Shown: positions 1 to 12,220, numbered from the stretch's first letter. The stretch is 64,000 nt of DNA from Arcuatula senhousia (GCA_963971305.1 OZ020308.1:19687092-19751091), one strand, 5' to 3'. The notes: a model not told the origin generated them from the sequence alone. A program made the numbers and translations.

Positions 1-923
1 TAGTTTTCAAGATATTGAGCTAAACAGGTGGAAAATTTGTAAAAAATCCACAAAAAGGGCAATAACTCCTGCATGGGTTGTTGTATTTTCTTTAAAATTT
101 CAGAGCTGATAGATCTTGAGGTGTTGTTCACTTTTGTTCCCTATCAAAATTTAAAAATCTGTCACCGTTTTAGAGTTATTTGCAAACAACTGCCATTTAC
201 TCCTATGTTCTATTTTTAGCCACAGCGGTCATGTTTTACAACCAATCAAAAATCCCCACATCAGTTCTATACACCAAATGCTAATAAACAACTATGTTAA
301 GTTTGGTTCCAATTGGACTTAAAGTGTCAGAGGAGTTAACGTTTTCAATTAAATGAGGAAATGCTGTTAAAATGCTCAATTTTGACGTTCTAAGGGCAAT
401 AACTCCTAAAAGGAAAGGTCCTACAACGTTGACCCAATTACACATTTTGTAGATCTTGATTTGCTAAACAATATGCAATTTAAATTTCTCAAATATCTAG
501 TATAGTTTTCAAGAAATTGAGCTAAACAGGTGGAAAATTTGCAAAAAATCCACAAAAGGGCAATAACTCCTACATGGGTTGTTGGATTTTCTTCAAAATT
601 TCAGGGTAGGTAGATCTTGAGGTGTTGATCACTTTTACCCTATGCCATAATTTTGATATATGTAGCCGTATTTGAGTTATTTGCAAAAAACTGCATTTTA
701 CCCCTATGTTCTATTTTTAGCCATGGCGGCTATGTTTTACGACCAATCAAAAATCCCCACATCAGTTCTAGTTGCGATTGGACTTATGGTGTCAGAGGAG
801 TTAACGTTTAAAAAAGTTTACGGACGACGGACGACAGACGACGGACGACTGACGACGGACGGACGACGGACGCCAAGTGATGACAATAGCTCACATGACC
901 CTTCGGGTCAGGTGAGCTAAAAA
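1..923 (+). mobile_element. F1 hairpin-tailed short element, 3' part (cut by window edge)
   Basis: Non-autonomous repeat, right end present. A ~500-bp direct repeat is visible: the stretch from base 1 recurs from about 503. Near the end lies a GACGAC/GACGGAC microsatellite (about 825-880), then an imperfect hairpin around GGGTCAGGTGAGCT and a short A tail. The same tail closes 13776-16207 and 54823-56040. Microsatellite plus terminal hairpin recalls Helentron-type (HINE) elements; the class is inferred. The 82-codon frame here is repeat sequence, not a gene. Confidence 0.6.
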
Positions 924-1336
924 CGACAACAAAGTTCCAGACAATATATTTTGCTACGCCTGACGCGCGTCTCGTCCATCAAGTACTCATCAGAGGCGCT
1001 CCACCAAAATATTGAAAATGCCGAACACTATATGATTATGAAGAGCATAGAACAATTACATGTAAACCAAAAATACCAAACTGGCGAACCAAATTATTAC
1101 TAAGATGATCAACCTATGTCTGGGATAGGAAGAACCTTAGGTTTAAGATAATTTTGAAATTCAAACGGATAATTCAAAGCTTTGATGTGTTCTCCAACAC
1201 AAAAGTGTTGGTGTCGGAGCGGGCTAACCTCGGGAAATTAAAACTCCACCAGCAGTGCCAACCTTCACTTGTGTTCGACATAAAAATTACAACAAAGTTC
1301 CAGACAATAAATTTTGCCACGCCCGACGCGCGAATC
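924..1336 (-). repeat. Decayed 358-bp retrozyme-like unit plus start of a second
   Basis: About 1.1 units of the repeat that is tandem at 18611-19410, with many substitutions. It is abutted directly by the end of F1 on the left and by a MITE fragment on the right. The second unit breaks off at 1336 just inside the ribozyme region. Shared landmarks are the AACAAAGTTCCAGACAAT block, the ACGCGCG block and the GGAGCGGGCTAACCTCGG block. Confidence 0.75.
955..993 (-). ncRNA. Inactivated hammerhead ribozyme core
   Basis: On the minus strand CTGATGA is kept, but the catalytic GAAA box reads GAGA and stem II no longer pairs cleanly. It is the homologue of the better-preserved cores at 18648, 19006 and 19364, and is expected to be inactive. 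Confidence 0.5.
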
Positions 1337-1752
1337 TTGGGAAAAATCGAGGAAAACGCAGAGATTTCGCATAATTATAAGATACTGACTACGAGGATGA
1401 AAAAAAAATAGTCATTTTAATTTTTCAGTTTTACTTGCACGCGGAACCAGCTTCAAACTTTCATAGAAAATGTTTTTGTAAAAAAAGTATTGAGCTGATT
1501 ATGCGTGCAAGGCTATACTTCCGGGAATATATCACAAATTTTGACCTCTTTCACATGTACACTTAAAATTATTTGCGGTGGTTCATTTCAAGAACCATTT
1601 CTTAAAAAATAAAATATATTTTTAAAATATAGACGTTTATATTCAAACAAAGAAATATTTAGCTATCCAATATGACATTTTGTGATAGAATTTACCTAAT
1701 TTTATTCGTGACGTTAATAATGGCTGATAAGGGGTTTTATCGCATCCCATTA
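1337..1752. mobile_element. MITE fragment (GGGTTGCGATAA family), one end
   Basis: Shares, in inverted orientation, the sequence of the complete element at 63043-63827: a palindromic GCACGCGGAACCAGCTT block and a terminus reading ATGGGATGCGATAA on the minus strand. The other end is missing where it meets the retrozyme unit. No coding capacity. Confidence 0.55.
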
Positions 1753-2131
1753 TTTGTATTCTAAATAATTCTTTTTTTAGTTTTTTTATTTAAAAAAAAT
1801 ACAAGAAAAACACTTAGAAAGTTTATAAGATTTTTCTTCAAAATTAGTATTCAAGAAAAGGTTACTAGTGGGAAATTCGTGACTATTGGAAAAATTGGAA
1901 AATTGAATTTTCATAAAAACTCTGAAAGAAGTACCGTGACCAAATGTTTTATCACAGAAATAAAAAAAAGTATATACTATTGTTATTGTTGTAATCTCTA
2001 CAAATTTCTTCAAGCTTAAAACCAAATTCTTTCAATAATAAGCACTGCGACCTACAATGTATTATTTTTATTGTGTGTTTTCAATGCTCATACAAATGTC
2101 TCTTTACTATAAAAGTTTAGAAAAAAATCTA
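1753..2131. other. AT-rich sequence, nothing recognised
   Basis: Poly-T and poly-A runs and a 79-codon minus-strand frame without recognisable motifs. I see no repeat partner inside the window. Confidence 0.4.
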
Positions 2132-2348
2132 ATGTAGAAATTCCGCCCTCTTATTTCTTGAAATGGTCATATTTCAGTGAATGAGACCTACAATTTATTG
2201 CTTCTTGAAAAAGTGACTGTCGTTCTAAGCCTTTGGATGCCTCTGCATTCATCCTCATTTGGCCTTGTATTAGGTAGCGGGTTGCAGCACAAATGTTTCG
2301 TGTGTATTTATTTGCTAAATTATGCGGTTCCTCTTTTCAGTCGTCTTG
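2132..2348 (+). repeat. 217-bp dispersed repeat, copy 1
   Basis: Nearly identical, about 95% by eye, to 3717-3933 in the same orientation. Each copy begins near ATGTAGAAATT and ends at TTTTCAGTCGTCTTG. Both sit inside PLE-B sequence, so this is probably a small mobile unit. I see no terminal inverted repeat and no clear Pol III boxes. Confidence 0.65.
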
Positions 2349-2545
2349 TTGTTCATGTTTTGAATTTTTATATAATTGACGGTAAATTTCAAAACAAAGT
2401 AAACATGATAAATGATATACGGACGACATTTCTTATTTAAAATTTTCTTTTAATCGAAGGAGATGTTTCACTAGCAGTATCTCAGGGAACTCGAATTTGC
2501 AGTAATGTTTCTGTTTTTAATAATATAAAACATTTCTATGGCAAT
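2349..2545 (+). pseudogene. PLE-B reverse transcriptase fragment
   Basis: Degenerate match to the thumb-side part of the PLE-B reverse transcriptase seen at 25590-25770. The reading IIDGKFQNKV corresponds to IIDGKLQTRV there, followed by a GDV-type segment that has lost frame. It cannot encode a working enzyme. Confidence 0.5.
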
Positions 2546-2549
2546 TAGA

Positions 2550-2990
2550 GTTAATAACAAAATTACTGAATTTTGAAGATCAATTTCAATGGTCCAAGAA
2601 ATTGACAAGACAGGAAGGATATAGTAGAAAAATCGAAAATCGCAAGAATTCTGACTTGGTATATGCCATTTTTATTACGCACAAAAATCCCCTCTTCCAT
2701 TGCTTTTTTACGGTGCAGAAGTAACAAAACACAACACGGTTGTGAGGACATGATAGATAAATTGAGGTGATAATTTAAGTATATCAACCAGTTTACTGTA
2801 ACACTAATTCAAACAATAACTAACCATTATGTTTATCATGGTTCCAAATTTTTCCATCCGTTTGAGACTTTTTAGACACATTTTCTTTTAACGTTGGCCC
2901 TATAGTCGGCCACGGAAAAAATTTGTTCGAGCCCTGGCATATTGAAGAAGTTATGAAAACTAATTGTGTAAACAAGGCTATTGATGTCAC
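2550..2990 (-). mobile_element. PLE-C 3' terminal region
   Basis: Matches the 3' regions at 6240-7000, 9372-9960, 37145-37535 and 45000-45360: an ATTACTGAATTTTGAAGATCAAT-like start, a block containing CCTCTTCCATTGC, then GAGCCCTGGCATAT. Read on the minus strand it is the 3' end of a Penelope-like element. Confidence 0.6.
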
Positions 2991-3237
2991 AAGTTATCAT
3001 ATTGATATAGATGAAATATCGTGATTTCCGAGTTAAATAAATTTCTAGATTTTCATGGAGTTAATTACAGGATTTATCTAACTCGCGAGCGAATTTATCT
3101 AACCTTCGTGAAGTTTCCTGGGAAAAATACGTGACATAGATTAATGCGCATTACACAATTTATCAATTGATATTTTCTTTCGTTTTCATTATTTTGATTA
3201 TCTATTTGTCACGTTTATCCAAATTATCTATATAATA

Positions 3238-3369
3238 AATAGTATAGTAACGAATATCAATTTTAATGGCACTCTTGTCGAATAACGCCACGAGTTGAAT
3301 CCCCTAGCGTTATTTGAGATTCGTGACATTAAAATTGATAATCGCCACCCCTCATTGGTTATACTATAA
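3238..3369. mobile_element. Short palindromic MITE
   Basis: About 130 bp with imperfect inverted ends: ATAGTATAGTAAC at left and its counterpart ending TATACTATA at right. Matched inner arms contain ATCAATTTTAATG. No coding sequence. Confidence 0.5.
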
Positions 3370-3424
3370 TTCTTAAATGTTCCACAAGTTTCAATATCAT
3401 ATTAAAAAATTCAACTGTTCACGT

Positions 3425-4020
3425 CGATTTATAATAGTCAAAGGATAATTAAATCCTGACCTTTAAGGAAGTACTGTTTATTAAGCACACAGATTGAAAA
3501 ATAATCCCTTGGAAATGATAAAATGGCTTTAATGTCTATTTCGCAAATTGTATCAGTAAGATATACTGATTAAATTCATACTTGATCTAAAACCATAATA
3601 ATATAGTTTTATCCAATTGTCATTTTGAAACATTAATTATAGCGATCAAATGTGTCGGTTTTCTTTGATGAAACTTCACCAAATCATTCACTGTTTGAAG
3701 TGTTGTGTCGATATATATGTAGAAATTTCGCCTTCTTATTTCTTGAAATGGTCATATTTTAGTGAATGAGACCTACAATTTATTGTTTCTTGAAAAAGTG
3801 ACTGTCGTGCTAAGCCTTTGGATGCCTCTGCATTAATCCTCATTTGGCCTTGTACTAGGTAGCGGGTTGCAGCACAAATGTTTCGTGTGTATTTATTTGC
3901 TAAATTATGCAGTTCCTCTTTTCAGTCGTCTTGAATCAAATTCGATATATTTGATTATGTAACATCAATCGAGAGTTGCTTCATAATTAGTAAGCTGTGG
4001 AAAATTTAAAGTTCTTTAAA
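3425..4020 (+). pseudogene. PLE-B C-terminal and 3'UTR fragment, interrupted
   Basis: Collinear with 25890-26010 plus 36158-36420 of the split PLE-B copy. It has the remnant of the EMKNWL region, the C-terminal region, and the 3'UTR block TAGCGATCAA..GTGTCGGTTTT. It is interrupted at 3717-3933 by the second 217-bp repeat and continues to about 4020. Many frame breaks. Confidence 0.55.
3717..3933 (+). repeat. 217-bp dispersed repeat, copy 2
   Basis: Second copy of the 2132-2348 unit, inserted between GTGTTGTGTCG and AATCAAATTCGATA of a PLE-B 3'UTR that is continuous in the copy at 36345-36385. That gives empty-site evidence for an insertion. Confidence 0.65.
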
Positions 4021-4104
4021 GAGGTCATCTTTGTCCAGTTGATTTTTGTTGTTATTGTCTTTATGTTTCAGGTTTTCGAGAATTTTTTGTTCCTTGCAAA
4101 ATAC

Positions 4105-4465
4105 GCGAATTCGGTAAAGGACGACAATACTTATCTCAAAATAATATGCTCTTTTAAAATATAGCAATCCCATTTTTGTTTATAACACATGATATTTTTG
4201 GTGAGATTTCTTTCGCCAAAATAACTTGGGTGCAACCCAAGACGCTAAGCGTTTGACTCTATAAAGGAAAACACAATATCCTTAACAAGATCTGGAGTAA
4301 CGAATCAATTGATTGGTACTTAAAATTTGTCGTACATATTTTACAAGCCATCCCTGTAAGTTGATGAAAAAAAAAAATCCAAAATACGAAGCAGACATCC
4401 TAGAATATGTTACATCATTTATGTGAGGATATATGAAATTTTAGAAATTGGCAAATCAATGACAT
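4105..4465 (-). pseudogene. PLE-A reverse transcriptase fragment
   Basis: Minus strand resembles 14757-15215: a piece near 4105 (CGGTAAAGGA), the stretch at 4285-4320 (GGAGTAACGAATCAATTGA) and 4370-4465 around the LEIKDTT region. The part between has been deleted. Only a few dozen codons are recognisable. Confidence 0.5.
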
Positions 4466-4554
4466 CATAGATATGACGATTGAAAAATTAAAGGAAAATA
4501 TGAAAGGTCAACGATAAATCCTACTTAAGCAAGAACAGAAAATTTTTAATTTCG

Positions 4555-4925
4555 CTTTGTCAACGATTCCAGGTTTATGACTGGCACATTAATTATGGCA
4601 GGGTTAAAATGTTTTCTTTACCCACCCTCTATCAATAATTCCTGACAAAGCAGAAAACTTAACACACCGTAAAAATCTAATCGATAAGCGTTCAACATGA
4701 GAGAATCTTGACAAAAGTCAACAAAAACATATGAACCGTTGCAAAACTCTCTGTATCTGTAGAACACTTTTGTTATTGGCAGGCAGCTAGGTAAGAATCA
4801 TTTATCGACTGATATAAATAAATACATATCGATTTTAATTTCGATGCAACACAACAAACGATTAATAATTTGGTTAATCGTCACACAAAACCGTCTTATT
4901 TGATCGCTAAAAAGCTTAAAAATGA
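4555..4925 (-). mobile_element. PLE-B 3'UTR fragment
   Basis: Matches 48440-48830 and 10020-10215 on the minus strand: TTGTCAACGATTCCAGG, GGCAGGGTTAAA, a TTATCGACTGATATAAA-like block and TTTGATCGCTAA near the coding end. Non-coding. Confidence 0.6.
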
Positions 4926-5850
4926 TGATTGGGTAAAAATCAAATTAATGGTTTAAGGTAAGTATGAAGTTTTCACATATAACTATGTTCAAAGTTTTAA
5001 CAAATTTATTCAACTTGTATCCAATGCACAATATAGTTTGAAGTAAGATTTTCAATACAAAGGGATCGTTTTTACATTTGTATGCTTTATACCCTTTTTA
5101 ACAGAAATCAACGTGTAAAGTAAATTGTAAAAAAGTAGTTTTTAAAAAAAATCTACGATGATTTTTGTCATTTTTCAAACAATGTTAAACATTTTTTTCT
5201 ATTTATCAGTGCGACTTTTAGAAGTCTTCTGGTTTGAATGAGTTCTTTAGTCTTTTTGGGAAGAGGGGGGCTTATTACCCTTAAATTTATATGTAAATTG
5301 CATACCCAATTGACTGTATATGTTGAGTTTGCTTTGAAAGTGAACAAAAAAATATTTATAACAAAATTCCACTGAGATAAATAAAACATTATATATGAAG
5401 GCTTCATGTCACAAAATCATTTTATAACTTTTTCTCATTAGAATAAGCTGAGACAAGTTGGTTAAACGATGTATGTTTAAAAAAAGAGTATTTTAAAATG
5501 AAAAAAAAAATTAATAACAGCAAAATATTTTTGATCTTTTTTTGGCAATTTTCTGTATAAAGCATACCCCACCTTTATTGCATCATTGCTATACTTACTA
5601 TAATTCATGTTAAGTACTACAGATATACCAGAAGCGGTCGCGTCGTATTTTCCTCTTAATTTACCATCTATAAATGTGCCCCTTAAAATATAGAAACATG
5701 TATAAAAATTAAGTCAATAAATTAATTTGGAAAAAATGAATCAATGATAAACCACGCAGGAGATTATACACAATACTCGAATTCTGGTAAATATGCAAAA
5801 TTTTACATATAAGTAAAATGTACATGTACATCATGTGGACCGCAATATCG
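4926..5850. other. AT-rich intergenic sequence, nothing recognised
   Basis: Only short frames, for example 79 codons at 5168-5407 on the minus strand with no motif. Homopolymer runs but no clear inverted or direct repeat. Confidence 0.4.
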
Positions 5851-6069
5851 TATACTGTGGTTTCATTATTATTCGTGAGGTATCAATTTTCGTGGTTTTT
5901 GTGGGTGGTCTTGACTCACGAAATTTGATATCCCACGAAAAGAAAATATAACATTGATCTTTATGCTGCAATCTTCAGAACCACGTATTTAAGAATCCAC
6001 AAACCTATCAATTTTCATTAAACCATGAAAATTAATACCCAGGAAAATAAATGAATCCACAGTATTATA
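5851..6069. mobile_element. MITE with ACTGTGG termini
   Basis: About 220 bp. Left end TATACTGTGGTTTCATTATT and right end the inverse, ending CCACAGTATTATA. The arms continue through ATCAATTTTCGTGGTTT with mismatches. TA at the edges is consistent with a TA target. Non-autonomous, palindromic, no coding sequence. Confidence 0.6.
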
Positions 6070-6239
6070 CATAAATGTTATTTGTAAAAAACTAGTACAT
6101 GGATATCATGTGCAATTGTTTTTCAAAATCACTTTTCTAAGATCGGTTATTTTCTTCATTACCTTTATTTTCTACATTTTCTTTTATGTTCTGTATGTTT
6201 AACTAGTTTTTTATTTTAAATTGCGATTTTAAATAAAGT

Positions 6240-7400
6240 AAAAACAAAATTACCGAGCTTTAAGGATCAAAATGTCATTGTCCAAGAGAAACAACACAAC
6301 AAGAAGACATACTGGTATATATTAGAAGATAGCAATTCCCTATTTTCGTAAATAGTGAGTTATCTCCCATTTACAAACGTTGTCCACCATTACATATCAA
6401 TGAATGGGAAAAATAAGGTCTTATTATTCAGAGGACTTAGCAGAGCTTATTAAATCAAAATAAATCTATTTTTCATTTGGACAATTTTTAACAAATCAAA
6501 AAATAAATGCAGAAAAACTTATTTTTCTACATAGTAACTAATAAATGACACCTTGTGGAAAGAGAAGATAACTCTGCAAAGGGGAGATAACTCACAATAT
6601 ACAAAATAGGGAAGTTCCTGACTTGGTACATACATTTCAAAAGAAATGGTGGCTTAGGTTTTATCGCGCCCCAAGTCCCATTTTCCATTGCGATATTAAG
6701 GTCCGGTTTTAAAATAATACAATGCACGGTTGTGAAGACGTAAAAGGGATATTATGGTGACCATCTCAGTACAACACTTAGTCAATCACCAATCAAAACA
6801 ACCTCTAAAACTATGTTCTTCAACATGTTTTAGAGGTCGTAAAAGACGGATTTTCTTGTAACTCTGGTCTTATAATCGGTCATGAAGACAGCGGTGGCGT
6901 ATAAAAAATATAATTTTTTTACAAGCCCTGGCATATAGAAAAAGTTGTGAAATATAAACACCGTAAGCAGGTGAAGTAGGTATGTTACCCTGTTTTATCT
7001 TTAGTTTTTGAACTGAGATGACCACACCGGTCAAATTCAAGATGCAAATCTAAGAATTGTGTTAGGCAATAAGATAAGTGGTTTCTTTAATTTTAACTGT
7101 GGAGGATATATCAAATGAATTAAATTTACCGAGCGAAGAATTGTTAACCGAAAGGACATCATCAATTTATAAGAAAGTGAGATTAATAGACCTTGCATCT
7201 TACATCTTCTTGTTTTCGACGAGTTCTTGAGGACATTTAGTCTCGTAAGATTATCAAACAAGTCGTTGAGGAGAGGGGCATAATTAGTGCTTATTTGAAT
7301 GTCAGTCAGTTGTTGAAAAATGTCTCTTCCAAATGTAACAAATATGTTGTCAATAAGGAAATCCAACTTGGTCCAATGTATAACAAAATTTATTTATTAC
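6240..7400 (-). pseudogene. PLE-C element: decayed reverse transcriptase 3' half and 3'UTR
   Basis: From 7370 downward the minus strand reads FLIDNIFVTFGRDIFQQ and a worn form of GIPMGTNCAPLL (STNYAPLLNDLF). A shifted frame then gives a stop followed by IDDVLSVNN, the catalytic YIDD box with the tyrosine lost. Downstream come GNIPTSPAYGVYISQL and an RACK segment, then about 550 bp of 3'UTR. This order equals the palm and thumb of the PLE-A enzyme. There are several stops and at least two frame changes. The 5' half is missing. Confidence 0.7.
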
Positions 7401-7524
7401 CTAAAACAACAAAGTTCATAGAATTCGAAAAAAAACTAAATAAGGTGATACTTAGGTTTTTTGCGTGGCAATGTGATGCATATGAAAAAATGGATCAAAG
7501 ACAGAAATGGCTGGATTTCGTTTA

Positions 7525-8262
7525 ACAAGAAGTAGGTGAGGGACAGACCTGAAATCACATCCAACGTTATGGAGGCCCATGTTGATGCTGCATACCAAAT
7601 ATCAAGAGGCTGTGATTAGTAGTTGCTAAGAAAACTGTTACAAAAATTTTCTACTATTGGACATTACTGTCAAATATTAACTAAGTCGGTAAATAGGAAG
7701 TAGGTGAGCTAAAGATCTGAAATTGCATCCCACGTTATGGGACCTCACCTTGATACTGTATACCAAATATCAAGTGGCTATGATAAATAGTTGCTGAGAA
7801 AACTGTTACGAATATTTTCTACTATTGGACATTACTGTCAAATATTAACTAAGTCGGTAAACAGGAAGTAGGTGAGCTAAAGACCTGAAATCACATCCCA
7901 CGTTATGGGACGTCACCCTAATGCTGAATACCAAATATCAAGTGGATGTGATAAATAGTTGCTGAGAAAACTGTTACAAAAATTTTCTACTATTGGACAT
8001 TATTGTCAAAAATTAACTAAGTCGGTAAACAGGAAGTAGGTGAGCGACAGACATGAAATCGCATCCCACGTTATGGGACCCCACCATGATGCTGTATACC
8101 AAATATCAATTGGCTGTGATTAGTAGTTGCTGAGAAAACTTTTACGAAAATTTCTTCCCCGCCCGCACGTTGCCCGCCCACCGCCCGCCCGCCCGACATT
8201 CACCATTTTATAACCCGGATTTTTCACTCCGTGAAATCCGACCAAAAATCAAGTGACAAGTC
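7525..8262 (+). mobile_element. F3 short element: 168-bp core repeats, C-rich tract, tail hairpin
   Basis: The marker AGTAGGTGAG occurs at 7531, 7699, 7867 and 8035, a constant 168-bp period; the fourth unit is partial. It is followed by a CCCGCCCG-rich tract (about 8158-8200) and a hairpin whose arms are CGGATTTTTCACT and the CCGTGAAATCCG side. Core repeats, simple-sequence tract and terminal hairpin are the layout known for Helentron-associated elements in bivalves and insects. The class is inferred from structure only. Confidence 0.65.
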
Positions 8263-8944
8263 TAAGCAGTTAAGTCTAATTAGTTTTTGACAAATAATCA
8301 CAAATTAAAGGTAGTTTTTTTGGGGGGCAGAGCTGTCATGGTGATATAAGAAAAATTTGAAAATGACAACATCTGTATTATAAGCACTATGTAAATAGTT
8401 TCGAATACCATTTTGATCTAGAAATCGACCAAATTAAAAAAAAATCTCAAATAAAATAAAAGTGAACACATTTTTTTTCATTATAATTGGCGACAAATGA
8501 AATATCATACGTTGAAAAATGCATTATATCAATAATTTATAAATCATTATGAATTATAAGAATTATATTTCAGGTTGAAAGTTTTAAATATTTTGGTACA
8601 TGTACATCTATCAAGTTTTGCTGACAGTTTCACGCTAAATTAAATGCAACCTTCAATGATTGATTCCGTTATCTAAAACAATGGCGTTGCAGAATTTTTT
8701 AAAATTTGTCGCAACAATTTTTTTAAATAAAAACCATTGCCTAAACATATCAAACATGCCATCATTTGTGAGAAGTTGTTTTTTTAAGATACGGAAATGT
8801 AAATGAAAACAAATAGGGAGAACGATAAAGATATCTTACGAAATTAAGATCATTAATAGACTTTACACATTTTTCAAGATGACAGTTTACATAATTATCT
8901 TATTTGAATTTAACTCTTTAATCAAACAACATATTTTTATATTA
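8263..8944. other. AT-rich sequence, nothing recognised
   Basis: No frame above 60 codons with any motif, no tandem structure, no inverted termini seen. Confidence 0.4.
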
Positions 8945-10215
8945 TTTTTAAAAAAGATAATGAGATGTGTAATAGGTGAACGTGACACAGCCCACATAAC
9001 AAGCGGCAATTTAGAAAAAAAAACACAATAGACAACCGCCAGCAGCCTTCAAATCGGCTAGTGGACACTGCTCGCGGTTCTGCAGTTGACCTATGGTCTG
9101 AATAAAATAAATATAACTCAAATCCAGTCCCAAAATAGTTACATATAGACCCCCTTCTTAAACAAGGAACAGAAAACATCAACAAGACAAGTGCAAACAA
9201 AAGCTTTGTCAAAGATTCCTGGCTTAGGACAATCACATATAAATGTTGCCGGGTAAAACTAGTTTTTTTTGCCCTTTCTACCGCCTATCAATATTCGTAG
9301 ACAAAGCATATATACTTAACAAACAATAAAAATAAAATCGATCAAAGTTCAATTCCATTAGAGAACATAAAGATAATAACAAAACTATCGAACTTGGATG
9401 ATCAATCTCACAGTCCAAAGAAAATGACAAAAACGAATCAGTCATACCGGAGACTTGGTACAGGCATTTCAAACGAAATGGTGGGTTAAACCAGGTTTTA
9501 TGGCGCCAAACCCCCCTCTTCCATTGCGATCTTAGGATCCGGTAATGACCATAGGACACAACATAGTTGTTAGACACAATAGAAATATTGAGGTGATCAC
9601 CTCAGTACAGCAGACAAGTCAAACACTAATTAAAACAATTCATCACCATATCTTTGAACTCAATTTTGAACTTTTCTACTAGTGGATGATAGCGAAGAAA
9701 GCATTTTTAGGGATCGTATGAGACGTATTTTCTTATAGCCCTGCTTCAAAAGTCGGTCACGAAGAAATCGGTGTCTGTGAAATGTGTGTAAGCTCTGGCA
9801 TATCGAATAAGTTGTGAAATAAAAACACCGTATGCAGGGGAAGTAGGTATATTGCTCTGTAGATTAGGAAAATTAATAATGTTTTGTAATGAGATGACCA
9901 CCTTGGTCAAATCCGAGGTGCAAATTCAAGAAGGACGTGAAGCAATTTGATTTGGTGGTCTCTTTAATCTCCAATTCTGGAGGATATATTGAAGGAATCC
10001 ATCTACCAAATGAACCTTAGACAAAAAAAAAACAAACGAAAGGACAGTAAGGGAAATCTCTATAGAACACTCCCTGTTACTGACAGCTGGCTGAGAATCA
10101 ATCAACTGATGTAAAAAATCAAACATCGATTTTAAATCGGACACAACAGTTCAAAATAATAATTTGGTGGAGTGTCTTCACACAAAACCGAATGTTCGAT
10201 CGCCATAATGCTTTT
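8945..10215 (-). mobile_element. PLE-B 3'UTR copy, split by PLE-C
   Basis: Minus-strand PLE-B 3' region. The 3' end is near 8945, followed by the AGCCCACATAACAAGCGGCAA block, then TTCCTGGCTTAGGACA. The sequence stops at about 9371 and resumes at about 10019 with the CAACTGATGTAAAAAATC block. The missing part is occupied by PLE-C sequence. Open frames such as 8937-9236 lie in 3'UTR. Confidence 0.6.
9372..10018 (-). mobile_element. PLE-C fragment inserted in PLE-B 3'UTR
   Basis: Matches 6240-7100 in the same orientation. It has the 3' terminal block ACAAAACTATCGAACTTGGA, the CCTCTTCCATTGCGATCTTA block, and a worn C-terminal coding part up to about 10010. It interrupts PLE-B and is therefore younger than that copy. 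I could not fix a target duplication. Confidence 0.55.
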
Positions 10216-11153
10216 CAATGACATTCCATAATCATCTACGTTCCATATTACTATACCACAATTCGTGAGTCATTCTCTTTTTATGAAAACATGTGTATTA
10301 AGTACCACTTTTTATAAGAATTATGCAAAGAGCGAGTCATGGGTGGAAAGCCTTCACCAATTTACTCTTTTTCCAAACTAGCCCTGGTCCTGAGAGAAAA
10401 AAATATATAGAATGCATTGGAAAAATGTAAGAAAATGAGATAACTTTTAAAATTGTCAATAATTTAAATATAAAAAAAATGTAACAAAATGGCATAATTT
10501 CTTCCAGGAGCAGGCAGTTATGAGTTAATTGTGATTTATTTCTTATTTTACATACTTTGAACTATCTTTCGTTAAAAATAAACCACTGTAGCCTTTTTAT
10601 GAAGGAATGACTTTTCTTCAATTTTGCATGCTTCTCAGGTGTACTACTACTTAAACATTCAGAAATTTTCATTTAACTTACTTTTGTTGAAGCCTTTTTT
10701 TAAATTTCCAAAATGTTTTATAAAATGGATTACATAAGTAAAGAAAGTAATTTGTTAAGTTTGCAATTTTAAGTAGCATTTGCTTGATGAACCAAAATAT
10801 TAATACACAAATATTTTTTTTTATGTTTGTTTGAAAATGATAGATGTAATGCATTCATTTAAAAAAGAAACATTATACTTTGCATCATATGTTCGGTAAA
10901 AATTAGTGTTCTTTTATCATAATTAATAATTTATTTCGTCGATAGCTAATGGTTTATGGAATTCAGAACCACCTTAAAGATATATTAACTTTGCTGCTGG
11001 CTTCGTGATAGTATTGACCGAAATTATGTCGCTGTTTCAAAATTTTCTTAAAAAGGTCAACAGAAATTTCTGCAACTTTTTGTCGTTTATATTTTGCACT
11101 GAGCGTTACGCATTTGTTGCGTGGTTTATATTAGATTCAGCTTTCATAAGAGG
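10216..11153. other. AT-rich sequence, nothing recognised
   Basis: Poly-A runs and short frames only. A 60-codon frame at 11005-11187 runs into the next element and has no motif. Confidence 0.4.
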
Positions 11154-12189
11154 TACAGATTGGACCAGTCCTACCCTGTTTGCATAGTGAACAAGAAAAG
11201 CTGACCAGAGGTTCACCATGGACAGCTTTCTGGTCTGCCTTTAGTGGACCGTTGTCCGCTTCAAAGTTAACTTTCAAAGCGAACTAGAAGATTAGACCAG
11301 TGGTCAGGTCAAGGTAACGGAAAATTATATTTATATATTCATTGTTGTAATATTTTTTTGGCATTTTTTTAATCAAAACTTATATTCTACCGGTTTTCCA
11401 AGTTTTCTACTCCTAGCGTGTCTGATGAAGGTTAATTTAGAAAAGCGCTTCACACGCAGTAAAGTTTTGCTATTGTACATTTATTAAAATCATTTCACTA
11501 TGTGGATCGTGTCTTTTTGGCACATATTCCATATTCTTTCGTTTTTAATATTGACAAGTGACAATCAATGGAAATCATTATATGTAAATTAAATGTAGAA
11601 TTACTTAATTAAGTAAATAAAGGTATACAGCAAAGTTCAGGATTATATTTGATTAATATTGATTACGTACATTCTATTCACAATTGTTTTATTATACTGA
11701 ATAGGTTAACAACTTAACTAAAGCCACGCCTACTGCTAATTTTTTACCTTGTATACAGTATATTTTATGCACGCCTACTGCCAATCATACAAAAAAAACT
11801 GCAAAATTGTATTACGGTACTATTACCCTAGAGAAATAGTTTTTACTATATCCCTAGGGAAATAGTACTTTTAGCAAATTCAAAATGTAATAGTTAAAAT
11901 GTTTAACTGTATTTTATATAGAAAAATATCTGCTGAAGTATAATGATAAAATATATATGACTACGCTTTTAAAAAGAAAATTACGTTCAACATGACTTAT
12001 AATAAACTAAAATAAGAAAATAAATAAATACAATAAATACATTAATAAATAAATAATAATAAACTTAATTAATAACCAAATAAATAAATAATAAACTAAA
12101 ATACTGAAATTCCGAAATTACTAAATTAATAAAAATAGATAAATAAATAAATAAATATAAATAAATAAATAAATAAATTAATAAATAAA

Positions 12190-12220
<31 letters not shown>

